Source: CAWCXF01 sp963799455 (lineage in GTDB: Bacteria > Pseudomonadota > Alphaproteobacteria > Rhodobacterales > Rhodobacteraceae). From it: a DNA stretch of 64,000 nt. The notes under the pieces are model-generated. The model was not told the DNA's origin. It made no database searches and saw only the letters and a program-made list of their open reading frames with translations. The first letter of the stretch is position 1. The number at the start of each line of letters is the position of its first letter. Shown in pieces: positions 54,468 to 63,570 of this stretch. The position numbers and the translations under genes are program-made. The stretch is from contig CAWCXF010000006.1 in assembly GCA_963799455.1 (NCBI GenBank), positions 124,001 through 188,000 on the forward strand. The letters are read 5' to 3'.

Positions 54468-55301
54468 ATGATCCGCCACGTCGCCCTCGCCGCCCCGCTG
54501 GCCCTGACCCTCGCCTTGCCCGCCCCGGCGCACGCCCAGGTGCCGCCCGAGCACGAGGCGCTGTTCGACGCGCTCAAGCTCGACCGGGTCGTCTCCCTGA
54601 TGCGCGAGGAGGGCGCCGAGCAGGGCGAGGCGCTGGCCGACGAGATGTTCGCCACCCGCGGCCGCGCCGGCTGGCGCGACAGCGTGGCGCGCGTCTACGA
54701 CGAGGACGCGATGCGCGCGCGCCTGATCGAGGGCATGTCCGCGGCGCTCGAGGGCGAGGACGTGGGGGCGATGACCGACTTCTTCGCCTCCGAGCGCGGC
54801 GAGCGGATCATCGATCTGGAGCTCGCCGCGCGCGAGGCGATGGCCGACGAGGAGGTCGAGGAGGCCGCCCGCGCGACCTGGTCGCTGATGCCCGAGGAGG
54901 ATCCCGATCGCGCCGCTCGCGTCGAGGCCTTCGTCGAGGCCAACGACCTGGTGGACGAGAACGTCGAGGGCGCGCTCAACGCCAACCTCGCCTTCCTGCG
55001 CGGCCTGAGCGACGGCGGCGCCTTCGCCGAGCCCGTGCCCGAGGAGGATTTGGTGGCGGACGTGTGGGCCTCGGAGCCCGAGATCCGCTCGGAGATGGAG
55101 GGATGGCTCGGCGGCTTCCTGGCGCTCGCCTACGAGCCTCTGGAGGACGAGGCGCTCGACGCCTACATCGCCTTCTCCGAGACGCCCGAGGGCCAGGCGC
55201 TCAACCGCGCGCTGTTCGACGGCTTCGACGCCATGTATCAGGAGGTGAGCTTCGACCTCGGCCGCGCCGCCGCGACGCAGATGGCCGGCCAGGACATCTG
55301 A
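54468..55301 (+). CDS. DUF2059 domain-containing periplasmic protein
   Basis: 277 residues from the ATG at 54468. Signal peptide with cleavage after PAPAHA. The mature protein is acidic and helical. The DUF2059-like part (about residues 75-150) includes YDEDAMRARLIEGMSAALEG and MTDFFASERGERIIDLELAA. A second similar helical unit ends IAFSETPEGQALNRALFDGF. Family function unknown, periplasmic location inferred. It lies 105 bp from the oppositely oriented tRNA-Ser. Confidence 0.87.
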   Translation: MIRHVALAAPLALTLALPAPAHAQVPPEHEALFDALKLDRVVSLMREEGAEQGEALADEMFATRGRAGWRDSVARVYDEDAMRARLIEGMSAALEGEDVGAMTDFFASERGERIIDLELAAREAMADEEVEEAARATWSLMPEEDPDRAARVEAFVEANDLVDENVEGALNANLAFLRGLSDGGAFAEPVPEEDLVADVWASEPEIRSEMEGWLGGFLALAYEPLEDEALDAYIAFSETPEGQALNRALFDGFDAMYQEVSFDLGRAAATQMAGQDI

Positions 55302-56154
55302 GGCCCCGAACACCCGGCAGTCCCTCAGTCTGAAACCCATCGCCCTCGACGGCCGTCGCGCGAGCCTTGTCGCGTCAGCCTCGCTCTGCGCCGTGTGCTT
55401 GGCGCGAAGCATGGAGGAGAGACCATGCCGACGGGCCCGGAGCGTGGGAAGCGCCCGGCCGACGCCATCGCGGCGCCGTGCGGGCGATGCAGATCGCCAC
55501 GGGCGAGGCCGAGGAGGAACACGCAGGCGGCGACGGCGAGGACAGCGACGCCCACGCGCTCGGGCGCGAGGGCGTCGCCGCTCGGGCGGCGAGGACGACG
55601 CCGGAACGGCGTGCGGAGATCGCGCGGTCGGCAGCGGCCGCGCGCTGCAGGAAGCAAGGGAGTGCCTCAGCTCGAAGTCGGCCGCCCCCGACGAAGTCGG
55701 CCGCCCCCGACGAAGTCGGCCGCCCCCGACGAAGTCGTCCGCCCTCGACACCGACGGCGCGCCGATCCGGCGGAAGCGTGAGCGGCGCGAGGTGCCTTGG
55801 GGGCTGACCGGCGCCTCGATGCCCTCGCCCGATGCGCGCGGGCCTTCCGCGGGCCGGGAGGCGCGGCCCTCGGACCGAGGCCCCACTGGACGTAGGTCAG
55901 CATTGACAGCGTCTCCTGCTCGGCCCTTCTCGGGGGACGGCAGAGACGGGGTGAGCGGGAACGCCTCTCTCCCGTGGTGCCGAGCGACCTTGTCCCGAAG
56001 CTCGCGCATGCCGGTGCATCTCGGCGTCGGATCTGACCCCAGGGGCGGACGGCATGGGGCCTGGGCTCGCTTGTTCATGTCGTGGAGCCGGGCCTTGAAC
56101 CCGATGGGTGAGCGGCATCCGCGCCGGGTGGCGGCGTGACGGATCGCGCCGTTT
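55302..56154. other. 853-bp gap with tandem repeat and possible decayed ORF
   Basis: No confident gene. A plus-strand frame around 55500-55670 contains ARTTPERRAEIARSAAAARC, which resembles the common bacterial motif LTPEERSEIARKAAAARW of small regulatory or antitoxin-like proteins, but start and end are unclear. On the minus strand one hydrophobic helix (VGVAVLAVAACVFLLGLARG) is open around 55500-55560. Confidence 0.4.
55673..55748. repeat. Tandem repeat, 19-bp unit x4
   Basis: Unit cgaagtcggccgcccccga, three perfect copies and a fourth with two changes, with no spacers. Not a CRISPR. Confidence 0.92.
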
Positions 56155-56355
56155 CTCGATGAAGCCGTCCCTCGATGAAGCCGTCCCTCGATGAAGTAAA
56201 AGGCGGCCATCCTCGCCTCGGGGCGCGAGCGGAAGCGGCGGCGGTCGATCATCGCGCCTTCCAGCGTGGCGAAGAAGCTCTCGCGCATCGCGTCGTGGAG
56301 CGCGTCGCCGACGAAGCCCATCGATGGGCGCCCCCCGGCCCCCTCGCACCGCGCG
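56155..56355 (-). pseudogene. IS3-family transposase (OrfB) C-terminal fragment
   Basis: Minus-strand reading from about 56355: AGGRPSMGFVGDALHDAMRE, then SFFATLEGAMIDRRRFRSRP and EARMAAFYFIEG. This is the end of the DDE integrase domain of IS3 OrfB (usual form MGSVGDAYDNAMAESFFATL). The motif ending in the third catalytic Glu is followed by degraded sequence. The fragment ends in a 16-bp tandem repeat (56155-56197, unit ctcgatgaagccgtcc). No ends or OrfA remain. Confidence 0.82.
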
Positions 56356-56619
56356 CCCCGAAGGCCGGCGGCGCGCGTCGGGCGTCTCGAGCGGTCGCCG
56401 CGACACCCCGCAGGTGGAGGTTGCGATGACGGCGAGGAGACGGCGTTCTGATCGGAGGCTGCGGGCCGCGCCGCGCTCGCTCGGCCGGGGCGGCCCGGCG
56501 TGAGGATCGCCGGCGCCTCTCGGGCGGCCGTAAGCGTCCGGGCTCCCTGCACTGCCGGAGGCGGGGCTACGGGGAGATGATGTCCATTAGGAGATGATGG
56601 ACACTATCGGGACCTCGGG

Positions 56620-56994
56620 GTGGGTGGACGACGCAAGCGCAGGGTGTGGTCGGACGCCGAGAAGCGGATGATCTGCGTGCAGGCACGGCTGCCCGGCATC
56701 TCCGTGAGCCAGGTCGCGCGGCGCTACGACGTCAACGCCAACCTAGTGTTCAGCTGGCTGAGGAACCCGCGCTTCGCGCCCGACGAGGCGGCCGTGGAGG
56801 AGCACGTGGGGTTCCTTCCGGTCGAGATCGTCGATGCCGGTGTGGAGCCAGATCGCGAGCCCGTCGAGGCGGATGCGCCGGCGCCTGCGGGCCGGATCGA
56901 GCTGGAGCTCGCGGGCGGTCACCGGCTTCAGGTCGTGGGGCCCTACGATCCGGAGGCGCTGGCGCGGCTGATCCGCGGGCTGTCGGGCCCGTGA
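56620..56994 (+). CDS. tnpA: IS66 accessory protein TnpA (OrfA)
   Basis: 124 residues from a GTG at 56620. The helix-turn-helix reads MICVQARLPGISVSQVARRY with NANLVFSWLR, as in IS66 OrfA. The Pro/Glu-rich C-terminus ends LARLIRGLSGP. It overlaps tnpB by GTGA. Its exact role in IS66 transposition is not settled; DNA binding is likely. Confidence 0.9.
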   Translation: MGGRRKRRVWSDAEKRMICVQARLPGISVSQVARRYDVNANLVFSWLRNPRFAPDEAAVEEHVGFLPVEIVDAGVEPDREPVEADAPAPAGRIELELAGGHRLQVVGPYDPEALARLIRGLSGP

Positions 56995-57338
56995 TCCCGG
57001 TCCCTGTGGGCACGCGGGTCTGGCTCGCGGCGGGGGTGACCGACATGCGCCGCGGCTTCGCCTCGCTGGCGGCGCAGATCGAGAAGACCCTCGAGCTCGA
57101 CCCCTATGCCGGGCACCTCTTCATCTTCCGGGGCAGACGCGGCGACCTGATCAAGGTGATCTGGTTCGACGGGCAGGGCTCGTGCCTGTTCTCCAAGAGG
57201 CTGGAGCGGGGCCGCTTCGCCTGGCCCTCGGCGAGCGAGGGCAAGGTGGCGCTGACCGCGGCGCAGACGGCGATGCTGCTCGAGGGCCTGGACTGGAGGA
57301 CCCCGGCCCGCCCATGGCGGCCGCTGAAGGCAGGATAA
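56991..57338 (+). CDS. tnpB: IS66 accessory protein TnpB (OrfB)
   Basis: 115 residues from a GTG at 56991. The hallmark of IS66 OrfB is clear: VWLAAGVTDMRRGFASLAAQ, LFIFRGRRGDLIKVIWFDGQ and GSCLFSKRLERGRF. Complete. Required with the transposase in IS66 elements, mechanism unknown. Confidence 0.93.
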   Translation: MIPVPVGTRVWLAAGVTDMRRGFASLAAQIEKTLELDPYAGHLFIFRGRRGDLIKVIWFDGQGSCLFSKRLERGRFAWPSASEGKVALTAAQTAMLLEGLDWRTPARPWRPLKAG

Positions 57339-57383
57339 TATCGTCCTGCCAGCCGGTTGGGGATCCCCAACCGGCACCTCGCC

Positions 57384-58912
57384 ATGCTATCATCGGCCAT
57401 GCTCGACGAGGCCGTGCCGCTGCCCGAGGACCCTGGCGATCTGAAGGCCCTCGCACGGCTCCTGATCGCCGAGGTGAAGGCCCAGGCGCTGCTGATCGAG
57501 AAGCTGCGCCATCAGCTCGCGGGCCACCGGGCACACCGGTTCGGCCCCTCGGGCGAGAGCGCCGACCAGCTCCAGCTGGCGCTCGAGGCGAGCGAGGTGG
57601 CGGCCGGCGCCATCATGGGCCGGCTGCGGCTCCCCGAGGAGGACGAGGACGAGGAGGCGCGCCGTCCGAAGCGCCGACCGATCCCCGACCACGTCCCGCG
57701 CATGGAGGTCGAGATCGCGCCGGCCGAGGAGGCCTGCGCTCGCTGCGGGGGCCGCCTCCGACGCCTGGGCGAGGACGTGACCGAGGAGCTCGAGTACGTG
57801 CCGGGGCGCTTCGTCGTGAACCGCATCACCCGACCGCGCCTCGCCTGCTCGGGCTGCGAGCGCTTCGTGCAGGCGCCGCTTCCCTCACGGCCCATCGAAC
57901 GCGGTCGCCCGGGGCCGGGGCTGCTGGCCCACGTCCTCGTCTCGAAGTTCGGCAACCATCTTCCCCTGTACCGCCAGAGCACGATCTACGCCCGCGACGG
58001 GCTCGACCTGGACCGCTCCACCCTCGCGGACTGGGTCGGGCGATCGACGGCGCTGCTGGAGCCGCTCGCGGCCGCCATCGGGCGGCACGCCCTCGGCGGC
58101 GAGGCGCTGTTCGCCGACGACACCCCCGTGGCCATGCTCGCCCCGGCCGCGGCAGGACCACCACGGCGCGGATGTGGGTCTACGTGCGCGACGAGAGGCC
58201 CTGGGGCGGGCCGGCGCCGCCCGCGGCCTGGTACCAGTTCTCGCCCGATCGCCGGGGCGAGCACCCGCAGCGCCACCTGAAGACCTTCGCCGGCTGGATG
58301 CACGCGGACGACTACGCGGGCTTCAGGGAGCTGTACCGGAAGGACGCCGTCCGTGAGGTCGCCTGCCTGGCCCACGTCCGGCGCAAGTTCGTCGACGTCC
58401 ACCGCTCGCAAGGCTCCGCGATCGCCGAGGAAGCGATCCGGCGCATCGCCGAGCTCTACGCGGTCGAGAAGGCGGCGCGCGGCCGGCCGCCCGAGGAGAG
58501 GGCGCGCCTGCGCCAGGCCGACGCCCGTCCCGTCCTCGACGACCTCGAGGCCTGGCTCGCCGCTCAGCTGCCCGCCCTGTCGGGCAAGACCCCGCTCGCG
58601 GCCGCCATCCGCCACGCCCTCGTGCGCCTGCCCAAGCTCAGGCCCTACCTCGAGCACGGCACCCTGGAGGCGGAGAACAACGCAGCCGAGCGCGCCATGA
58701 GGCCGATCGCCCTCGGGCGGAAGAACTACCTCTTCGTGGGCTCGCAGGCCGGCGGCCGCGCCGCCGCGGTGGCCTACACCCTGATCGAGACCGCCAAGCT
58801 CTGCGGCGCCGACCCCGAGGCCTGGCTCGCCGACACCCTGGCCCGCATCCCGGACCACAAGATCACCCGCCTCGACGAACTCATGCCCTGGAACCACCCC
58901 TCAGCGCGGTGA
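57384..58912 (+). pseudogene. tnpC: IS66 transposase TnpC, one-base deletion
   Basis: Starts at 57384 (or 57399). N-terminal leucine-zipper-like helix KALARLLIAEVKAQALLIEK and basic RFGPSGESADQ, then the zinc-binding segment CARCGGRLRRLGEDV with CSGCERF. The DDE domain begins FGNHLPLYRQSTIYARDGLD and ADDTPVAML. Near 58145 a G is missing (ccccggccgcgg for ccccgggccgcgg). The second frame then gives MWVYVRDERPWGG, YAGFRELYRKDAVREVACLA and AENNAAERAMRPIALGRKNY to the stop. Otherwise full length. Confidence 0.9.
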
Positions 58913-59022
58913 CGCCGGACGCATACGGGCGGCCATCCGGAGGGGCGCTTGAACGAGGACGCCGGGGCGGCTGCCGGGGCATCGCCGGCGGTGGGGGCCA
59001 GGGGGTCCGGGAGGCCGGCGGC

Positions 59023-59737
59023 ATGCCACCCACCCATCTATCCGTCTCGGCCAAGCCGCCCTCGGGGCGTCAGCTGTCCTTCGCGGAGCGCGAGGAGATC
59101 GCGTGGCTCGCGCGCCCCGGGGGCGCGGCGCGCGCGAGATCGGTCGCCTCGGCCGCGCCCCGTCGGCCCTCTCGTGCGAGCGGCGCGGCGACCCGCCAGG
59201 CGGCTTCGAGTGCCGCGCCACGACCGCGCGGTGGCACGGCCCGTCGTGCCGCGCGGCGTCCGAAGCGAAGCCCGCGAAGCTGGCTGACCGATGAGGCCCT
59301 TCGGCGCCCCGTCGAGGAACGGCTGGCCGGCTTGATCGCCGCCTCCAAGGGGGCGGCTGTTCCCGGCCCGACCGTGCCGTGGAGGGCGCGCCGGTCGATC
59401 CGCCGCCAGTCCAGGCGATGGGCTCGCGCCTGGAGCCCGGAGCGGATCGCGCGCAGGCTGCCGATCGACGTTTCCGAGGACCAGACGATGCGCATCTCGC
59501 ACGAGGCGAGCCGACCTGTCGCCCTCCATCCAGGGCCGCGGCGCGGCTCGCGCCGCGAGCTGAGCGCCTGCCTGCGCGACGTCGGCGGGCGCGGGCCAGG
59601 TGCCGCGGGCGCGCATGCGCGGTCGGCGCAACTCCTTCGTCGCCTTCGAATCGACGGTCCGCGCGAAGCGGCGAGATCACGATCGGCGAGCCCCCGCGGA
59701 GGCGACCGGTCGGGCCTGGCCGGGCCACTGGGAGGGG
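59023..59737 (+). pseudogene. IS30-family transposase, 5' part, frameshifted and split by IS21
   Basis: Starts MPPTHLSVSAKPPSGRQLSF, then FAEREEIAWLA. Another frame continues GAREIGRLGRAPSALS and ECRATTARWH. Later LIAASKGAAVPGPTVPW, RWARAWSPERIARRLPIDVS and DQTMRISHEA (IS30 HTH and catalytic-domain entry). It ends at GRAWPGHWEG, exactly where the IS21 element begins. Several indels are present. The second half resumes at 62370. Confidence 0.85.
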
Positions 59738-59930
59738 CCTTGTTGAGCGACAACCACCCTGACCGGTGCCGACAGCCAAGTTGGCCGGCGGCGTCGGCCT
59801 CAGGGAGGGCGTAGCCCGACTGGAGGCAGACGCCGCCGGCGCGATCGTCTCCGAGGGGCGATGGCGTGGGGTGCTGGCCGCTGCGGGTCGGTACGAGCGG
59901 GATCTCTGTCGTCCAAACGGAGGTCCCGAC

Positions 59931-61466
59931 GTGCCGGGCAGACCCGTCACCGACCAGCAAGCGAGACTGTACATGCACGACCGTCCCCGTCACCCCCAAC
60001 GCCTCGCCGCGGCCCGCGCTGGCTTCAGCGAACGCACCGCTCGGCGCCTCGAGGGCGACCCCCGTCTCCCCTCGCAACGGCGCGCCGAGCGCGGCCGCAC
60101 CGTCCCCGATCCCCTCGCCGGGGTGTGGGAGCCGGTGGTGCTGCCGATCCTGGAGCGCGACCCCTCGGTGCAGGCGGTCACGCTCCTGCGCCACCTCCAG
60201 ATGACGGACCCCGACGCCTTCCCCGACGACCGCATCCGGCGGACGCTGGAACGGCGGGTGCGCGACTGGCGCGCGCTCCATGGCCCTGCGCGCGACGTGA
60301 TCTTCCGCCAGGCGCCCGAGCCGGGGCGCCTGGCGCTGTCGGACTTCACCGACGCGGGCGCGCTTGGCGTCACCATCGCGGGCGCGCCCTTCGACCACCG
60401 GCTCTACCACTTCGCGCTGGCCTACAGCGGCTGGGAGCACGCCGCCGTGGTCCTTGGCGGCGAGAGCTTCACGGCGCTCGCCGAGAACCTCCAGAATGCC
60501 TTGTGGGGCCTCGGCGGCGTGCCGCACGAGCACCGCACCGACAGCTTGTCGGCCGCCTACCGCAACCTCACGCGCGAGGCCGCCGAGGACGCCACGCGCC
60601 GCTACGAGGAGCTGTGCGCCCACTACGGCCTGATCGCCAGCCGCAACAACCCGGGCGAGGCCCATGAGAACGGCGCGGTCGAGTCCCACCACCGCCATCT
60701 CAAGACCGCCCTCGACCAGGCCCTGATCCTGCGCGGCTCACGCGACTTCGCCGGGCTCGCCGAGTACCGGACCTTCGTGGATCAGCTCGTCGCACGGCGG
60801 AACCGGCGGCGCGAGGCCAAGGTCCGCGTCGAGATGGCGGCGCTGCGGCCCCTGCCGCCTCGGCGCACCACCGACTTCGCCGAGCTCGTCGCGCGCGTCA
60901 CGCGAACCGGCGGCTTCCTCGTCCACGGCGTCTTCTACAGTGCGCCGGCGCGGCTGATCGGCCATCGCTTGCGCATCCATGTGTATGACGACCGCATCGA
61001 GGCTGGCTCGGAGCGACCCGCGTCGTCACCCATCCACGCCGACGGCGCGCAGGCGGCGGACGGCGCGTCCACGTGGTCGACCACCGCCACGTGATCCATG
61101 CGCTCAGGCGCAAGCCGTTTCGCCGAAGGCGGACCTCCGGTTCGACGGCCTTCGCGCGCTCGGTCTACCGCGACGGCCTCTTGCCGCGCGAGGAGCACGC
61201 CGCCGCCTGGGCGTGCCTGTCCGAGGCGCTGCCCCAGAAGGACGCCTGTCGGCGCATGGTGGGCCTCCTCGCGCTCGCCCACGACGAGGGCTGCGAGGCC
61301 GCAGCTCGCCCACCTGATCGCCGAGGACCTCGCTGAAGGGCGAGCACCTGACGCCCGCGCCCTCCGTGCCCGGCTCGAGCCGCGCAGCCGCGGTCTGCCC
61401 GCCGACGTTCCCGTCGCGCTCACCGCGCTCGCGAGCTTCGACGCGCTGCTTGAGGCGCGCGCATGA
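59931..61466 (+). pseudogene. istA: IS21 transposase IstA, frameshifted
   Basis: Starts GTG at 59931 (VPGRPVTDQQARLYM). HTH region RAGFSERTARRLEGDPRLPS. The rve integrase domain reads GRLALSDFTDAGALGVTIAG (first Asp), HEHRTDSLSAAYRNL (second Asp) and AHENGAVESHHRHLK (Glu). The C-terminal domain is FYSAPARLIGHRLRIHVYDD. After RIEA one base is missing (about 61005), and near 61303 one is extra. In between, VVDHRHVIHALRRKP and CRRMVGLLALAHDEGCEA are readable in another frame. End at 61466 overlaps istB. Confidence 0.85.
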
Positions 61467-62288
61467 CCGCCCGGGAGATCGACGTCCACACGCTGCCGAG
61501 CATGCTCACAGCGCTGCGCCTGCCCAGCTTCACCCGGCGCTGGCAGGGCTTCGGCCCCGCAGGCCGACAAGGAAGGCTGGCCCGCCGCGCGCTTCCTCGC
61601 GGCCCTCGCCGAGTGCGAGTTGGCCGAACGCGAGACCCGCCGCATCCAGCGCCATCTCAACGCCTCCCATCTGCCGGGCGGCAAGACGCTCGCCACCTTC
61701 GACTTCAAGGCCCTGCCGAAGGTGCCCCGGAAGCGGATCGAGGCGCTCGCCGCGGGCGACTGGCTCGAGGCGGGCGCCAACCTCATCGCCATCGGCAACT
61801 CGGGCGCCGGCAAAACCCATTTGCTCTGTGCCATCGGACACGCCCTGATCGAGGCCGGCCACCGCGTGCTCTACACCCGCACCACCGACCTCGTCCAAAG
61901 GCTCCAGGCCGCGCGGCGCGACCTCGCCCTCGAGGGCGCCCTCGCAAAGCTCGACCGCTTCGACCTCATCGTCCTCGACGACATCGCCTACGCTCAGAAG
62001 GACCAGGCCGAGACCTCGGTGCTCTTCGAGCTCATCGCGCGGCGATACGAGACCCGCAGCCTGGCCATCGCCGCCAACCAGCGCTCACGCGCCCGGGACC
62101 GCGTCTCCCCCGACCCCGCCGTCACCGTCGCCGCCATCGACAGGCTCGTCCACCACGCGACCATCCTGGAGATGAACGTCGACAGTTACCGCCGCAGAGC
62201 GGCCGCCAGCCGAAAGGATGGCGAGGTCGCGGTCCCAGCGACAGCCTCCACCGACAGCCTCGACGACAACCACAAAGGAGCCGCCTGA
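61463..62288 (+). pseudogene. istB: IS21 helper ATPase IstB, frameshifted
   Basis: ATG at 61463 overlaps the istA stop. MTAREIDVHTLPSMLTALRL and RRWQGF, then one extra base near 61555. The second frame gives AERETRRIQRHLNASHLPGG, TFDFKALPKV, Walker A IAIGNSGAGKTHLLCAIGHA, Walker B FDLIVLDDIAYAQKD and DRLVHHATILEMNVDSYRRR. IstB is the AAA+ target-selection partner of IstA. Low-complexity C-terminus. Confidence 0.87.
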
Positions 62289-62369
62289 ACCGCACGACCT
62301 CCAACCGCAGCAGCCAGCAAACCGGCCAACTTGGTTGTCGGTCCCGGCCAAGAAGGTTGACGCCCTACA

Positions 62370-62925
62370 GGGGGATCTGATCCTCGGTCTGCCGAGCCCG
62401 GCCTCAGGCCACGCTGGTGGAGCGGGCGGCGCGCTTCACCATGCTGCCGCACCTGCCGTCCATGAAGGGGCACGGCGAGGGGCCGCGATCCAAGAACGGC
62501 CCGGCGCCTGCCGGTCACGGCGCCGAGGCGGTGCACGACGCCATCGCGGCCGCGATCACGGCCCTGCCCGAGCGGCTCCGCCGATCCGCTGGCCCGGGAC
62601 CAGGGCGCGGAGATGGCCCGGCACGCCGAGCTGCGGATCGACACCGGCCCCCGAACCCACGTCCGCGACCACCGGAGCCCCTGGCGGCGCGGGACCGACG
62701 AGGACGACCGGCGGGCCGCTGCGCCAGTGCTTCCCGAAGGGCACGGACCTCAGCCTTCACGGACCCAGCCTTCACGGACCCGGCGCACTCGAGGCCGTCG
62801 CCATCACCCTCGACGGCCGGCCCCGAAAGACCCTGGGCTGGCGCACGCCCGCCCAGGCGCTCGACGAGCCGCCGACGACCGCTCACGACGCCCGCGTCGC
62901 GTCCGACCGATCGAGACTGCCCGGC
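62370..62925 (+). pseudogene. IS30-family transposase, 3' part
   Basis: Continues the gene split by IS21: GDLILGL directly after the insertion, then in shifting frames VERAARFTMLPHLPSMKGHG, EGPRSKNGPAPAGHGAEAVH, DQGAEMARHAELRIDTG (DDE Asp), SPWRRGTDED, LRQCFPKGTDLSLHG, and RPRKTLGWRTPAQALDEPP. A 15-bp duplication lies around 62752-62782 (ttcacggacccagcc type). It has the order and spacing of the IS30 catalytic domain but several frameshifts. Confidence 0.84.
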
Positions 62926-62982
62926 ACGCCCGCGAGCCCTGCCGGGGAGCGTCTGACGCCGCGAGGACCACGCCTTCGACGA

Positions 62983-63050
62983 GCCGCAAGGGAAGCTGTT
63001 TGGACGACGCTCCCGTGGAGGGCTCCTTCCACCCGCTCAAGAGCCTGCCC
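62983..63050 (+). pseudogene. IS3-family transposase scrap
   Basis: RKGSCLDDAPVEGSFHPLKS matches the IS3/IS150 OrfB motif usually written RKGNCYDNAPMESFFHTLK. Nothing else of the element is clear. It is separate from the IS3 fragment at 56.2 kb. Confidence 0.65.
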
Positions 63051-63234
63051 CCGCGGCGAAGGCGGGGGTCGGGCGCGTGCACCACCGCCTCCCAGCCACC
63101 AGAGCCGGGGCGCGCGGCGGGATCCGCTCGGCCGGGTCGCGCGCTGCGACCCGCGCCGACCGCGTTCGGCGTCGGGCCGCCGCTCACCGGCCGCGTGGAG
63201 CGCGTCGCGGCCCGACCGCGTCCACCGCGACGGC

Positions 63235-63465
63235 GCGGGATCGCTGGCCGCTCGCCCCTGTCGCTCGGGCGCTTCGGGCGCTGCGCGGCGTCGGGCTCGT
63301 GGGGGCCGCGACGCTGGCGGCCGAGATCGGCGGCCTCGGCCGCGTCGGCGGTCCCGAGCGGCCGATGAGCTGGCTCGGGCTGGCGCCCCCGGATCGAGCC
63401 CGGCGCGCGCGCGATGCGCGTCGAGGCGGCGTGGGGCTGCCGGCGCACGAAGGGGACGCGCCACG
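63235..63465 (+). pseudogene. IS110-family transposase C-terminal remnant
   Basis: LRALRGVGLVGAATLAAEIG, then GGPERPMSWLGLAPPD, is the HhH and Tnp_20 region of IS110 transposases. After a frameshift, MRVEAAWGCRR resembles the usual LVEAAWxYR. The start and the DEDD domain are missing. Confidence 0.72.
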
Positions 63466-63510
63466 CGTCGACGCCCGGGCGCCTGGACGGGCGGGGGCCC
63501 GGAGCGCGGG

Positions 63511-63570
63511 TCACGGGCCGGATCACGGGCCGGATCACGGGCCGGGTCATGGGCCGGATCACGGGGCGGG
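63511..63570. repeat. Tandem repeat, 12-bp unit x5
   Basis: Unit tcacgggccgga, five copies with few changes, just after the IS110 remnant. Confidence 0.9.

Larger units (their letters stand above)
56530..58926 (+). mobile_element. IS66-family insertion sequence with 8-bp target duplication
   Basis: The left end gtaagcgtccgg at 56530 matches the right end, read on the minus strand, gtatgcgtccgg at 58926. GTAAGCG is typical of IS66. The flanks are a perfect 8-bp direct repeat gggcggcc (56522-56529 and 58927-58934), as IS66 makes. Three genes lie in the standard order tnpA-tnpB-tnpC. The ends are intact, but tnpC has a one-base deletion, so the copy is probably not autonomous. Confidence 0.93.
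59738..62370 (+). mobile_element. IS21-family insertion sequence (istA-istB) inside an IS30 transposase gene
   Basis: Terminal inverted repeats of about 48 bp: left from 59741, right to 62369. Both share the core ccgaca-ccaagttggccgg and start TGT. The left outermost bases could be 59738-59740. A 4-bp target duplication gggg is consistent (59734-59737 and the g-run at 62370-62374). Removing the element rejoins GHWEG with DLILG of IS30. Both genes have frameshifts, so the copy is dead or needs a helper. Confidence 0.88.

Noticed and set aside
54273..55301. Genomic island integrated at tRNA-Ser
   Set aside because: There is no integrase gene next to it and no second copy of the tRNA 3' end was noticed in the window.
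55673..55748. CRISPR-like array
   Set aside because: The 19-bp units are contiguous with no spacers, and no cas gene is nearby.
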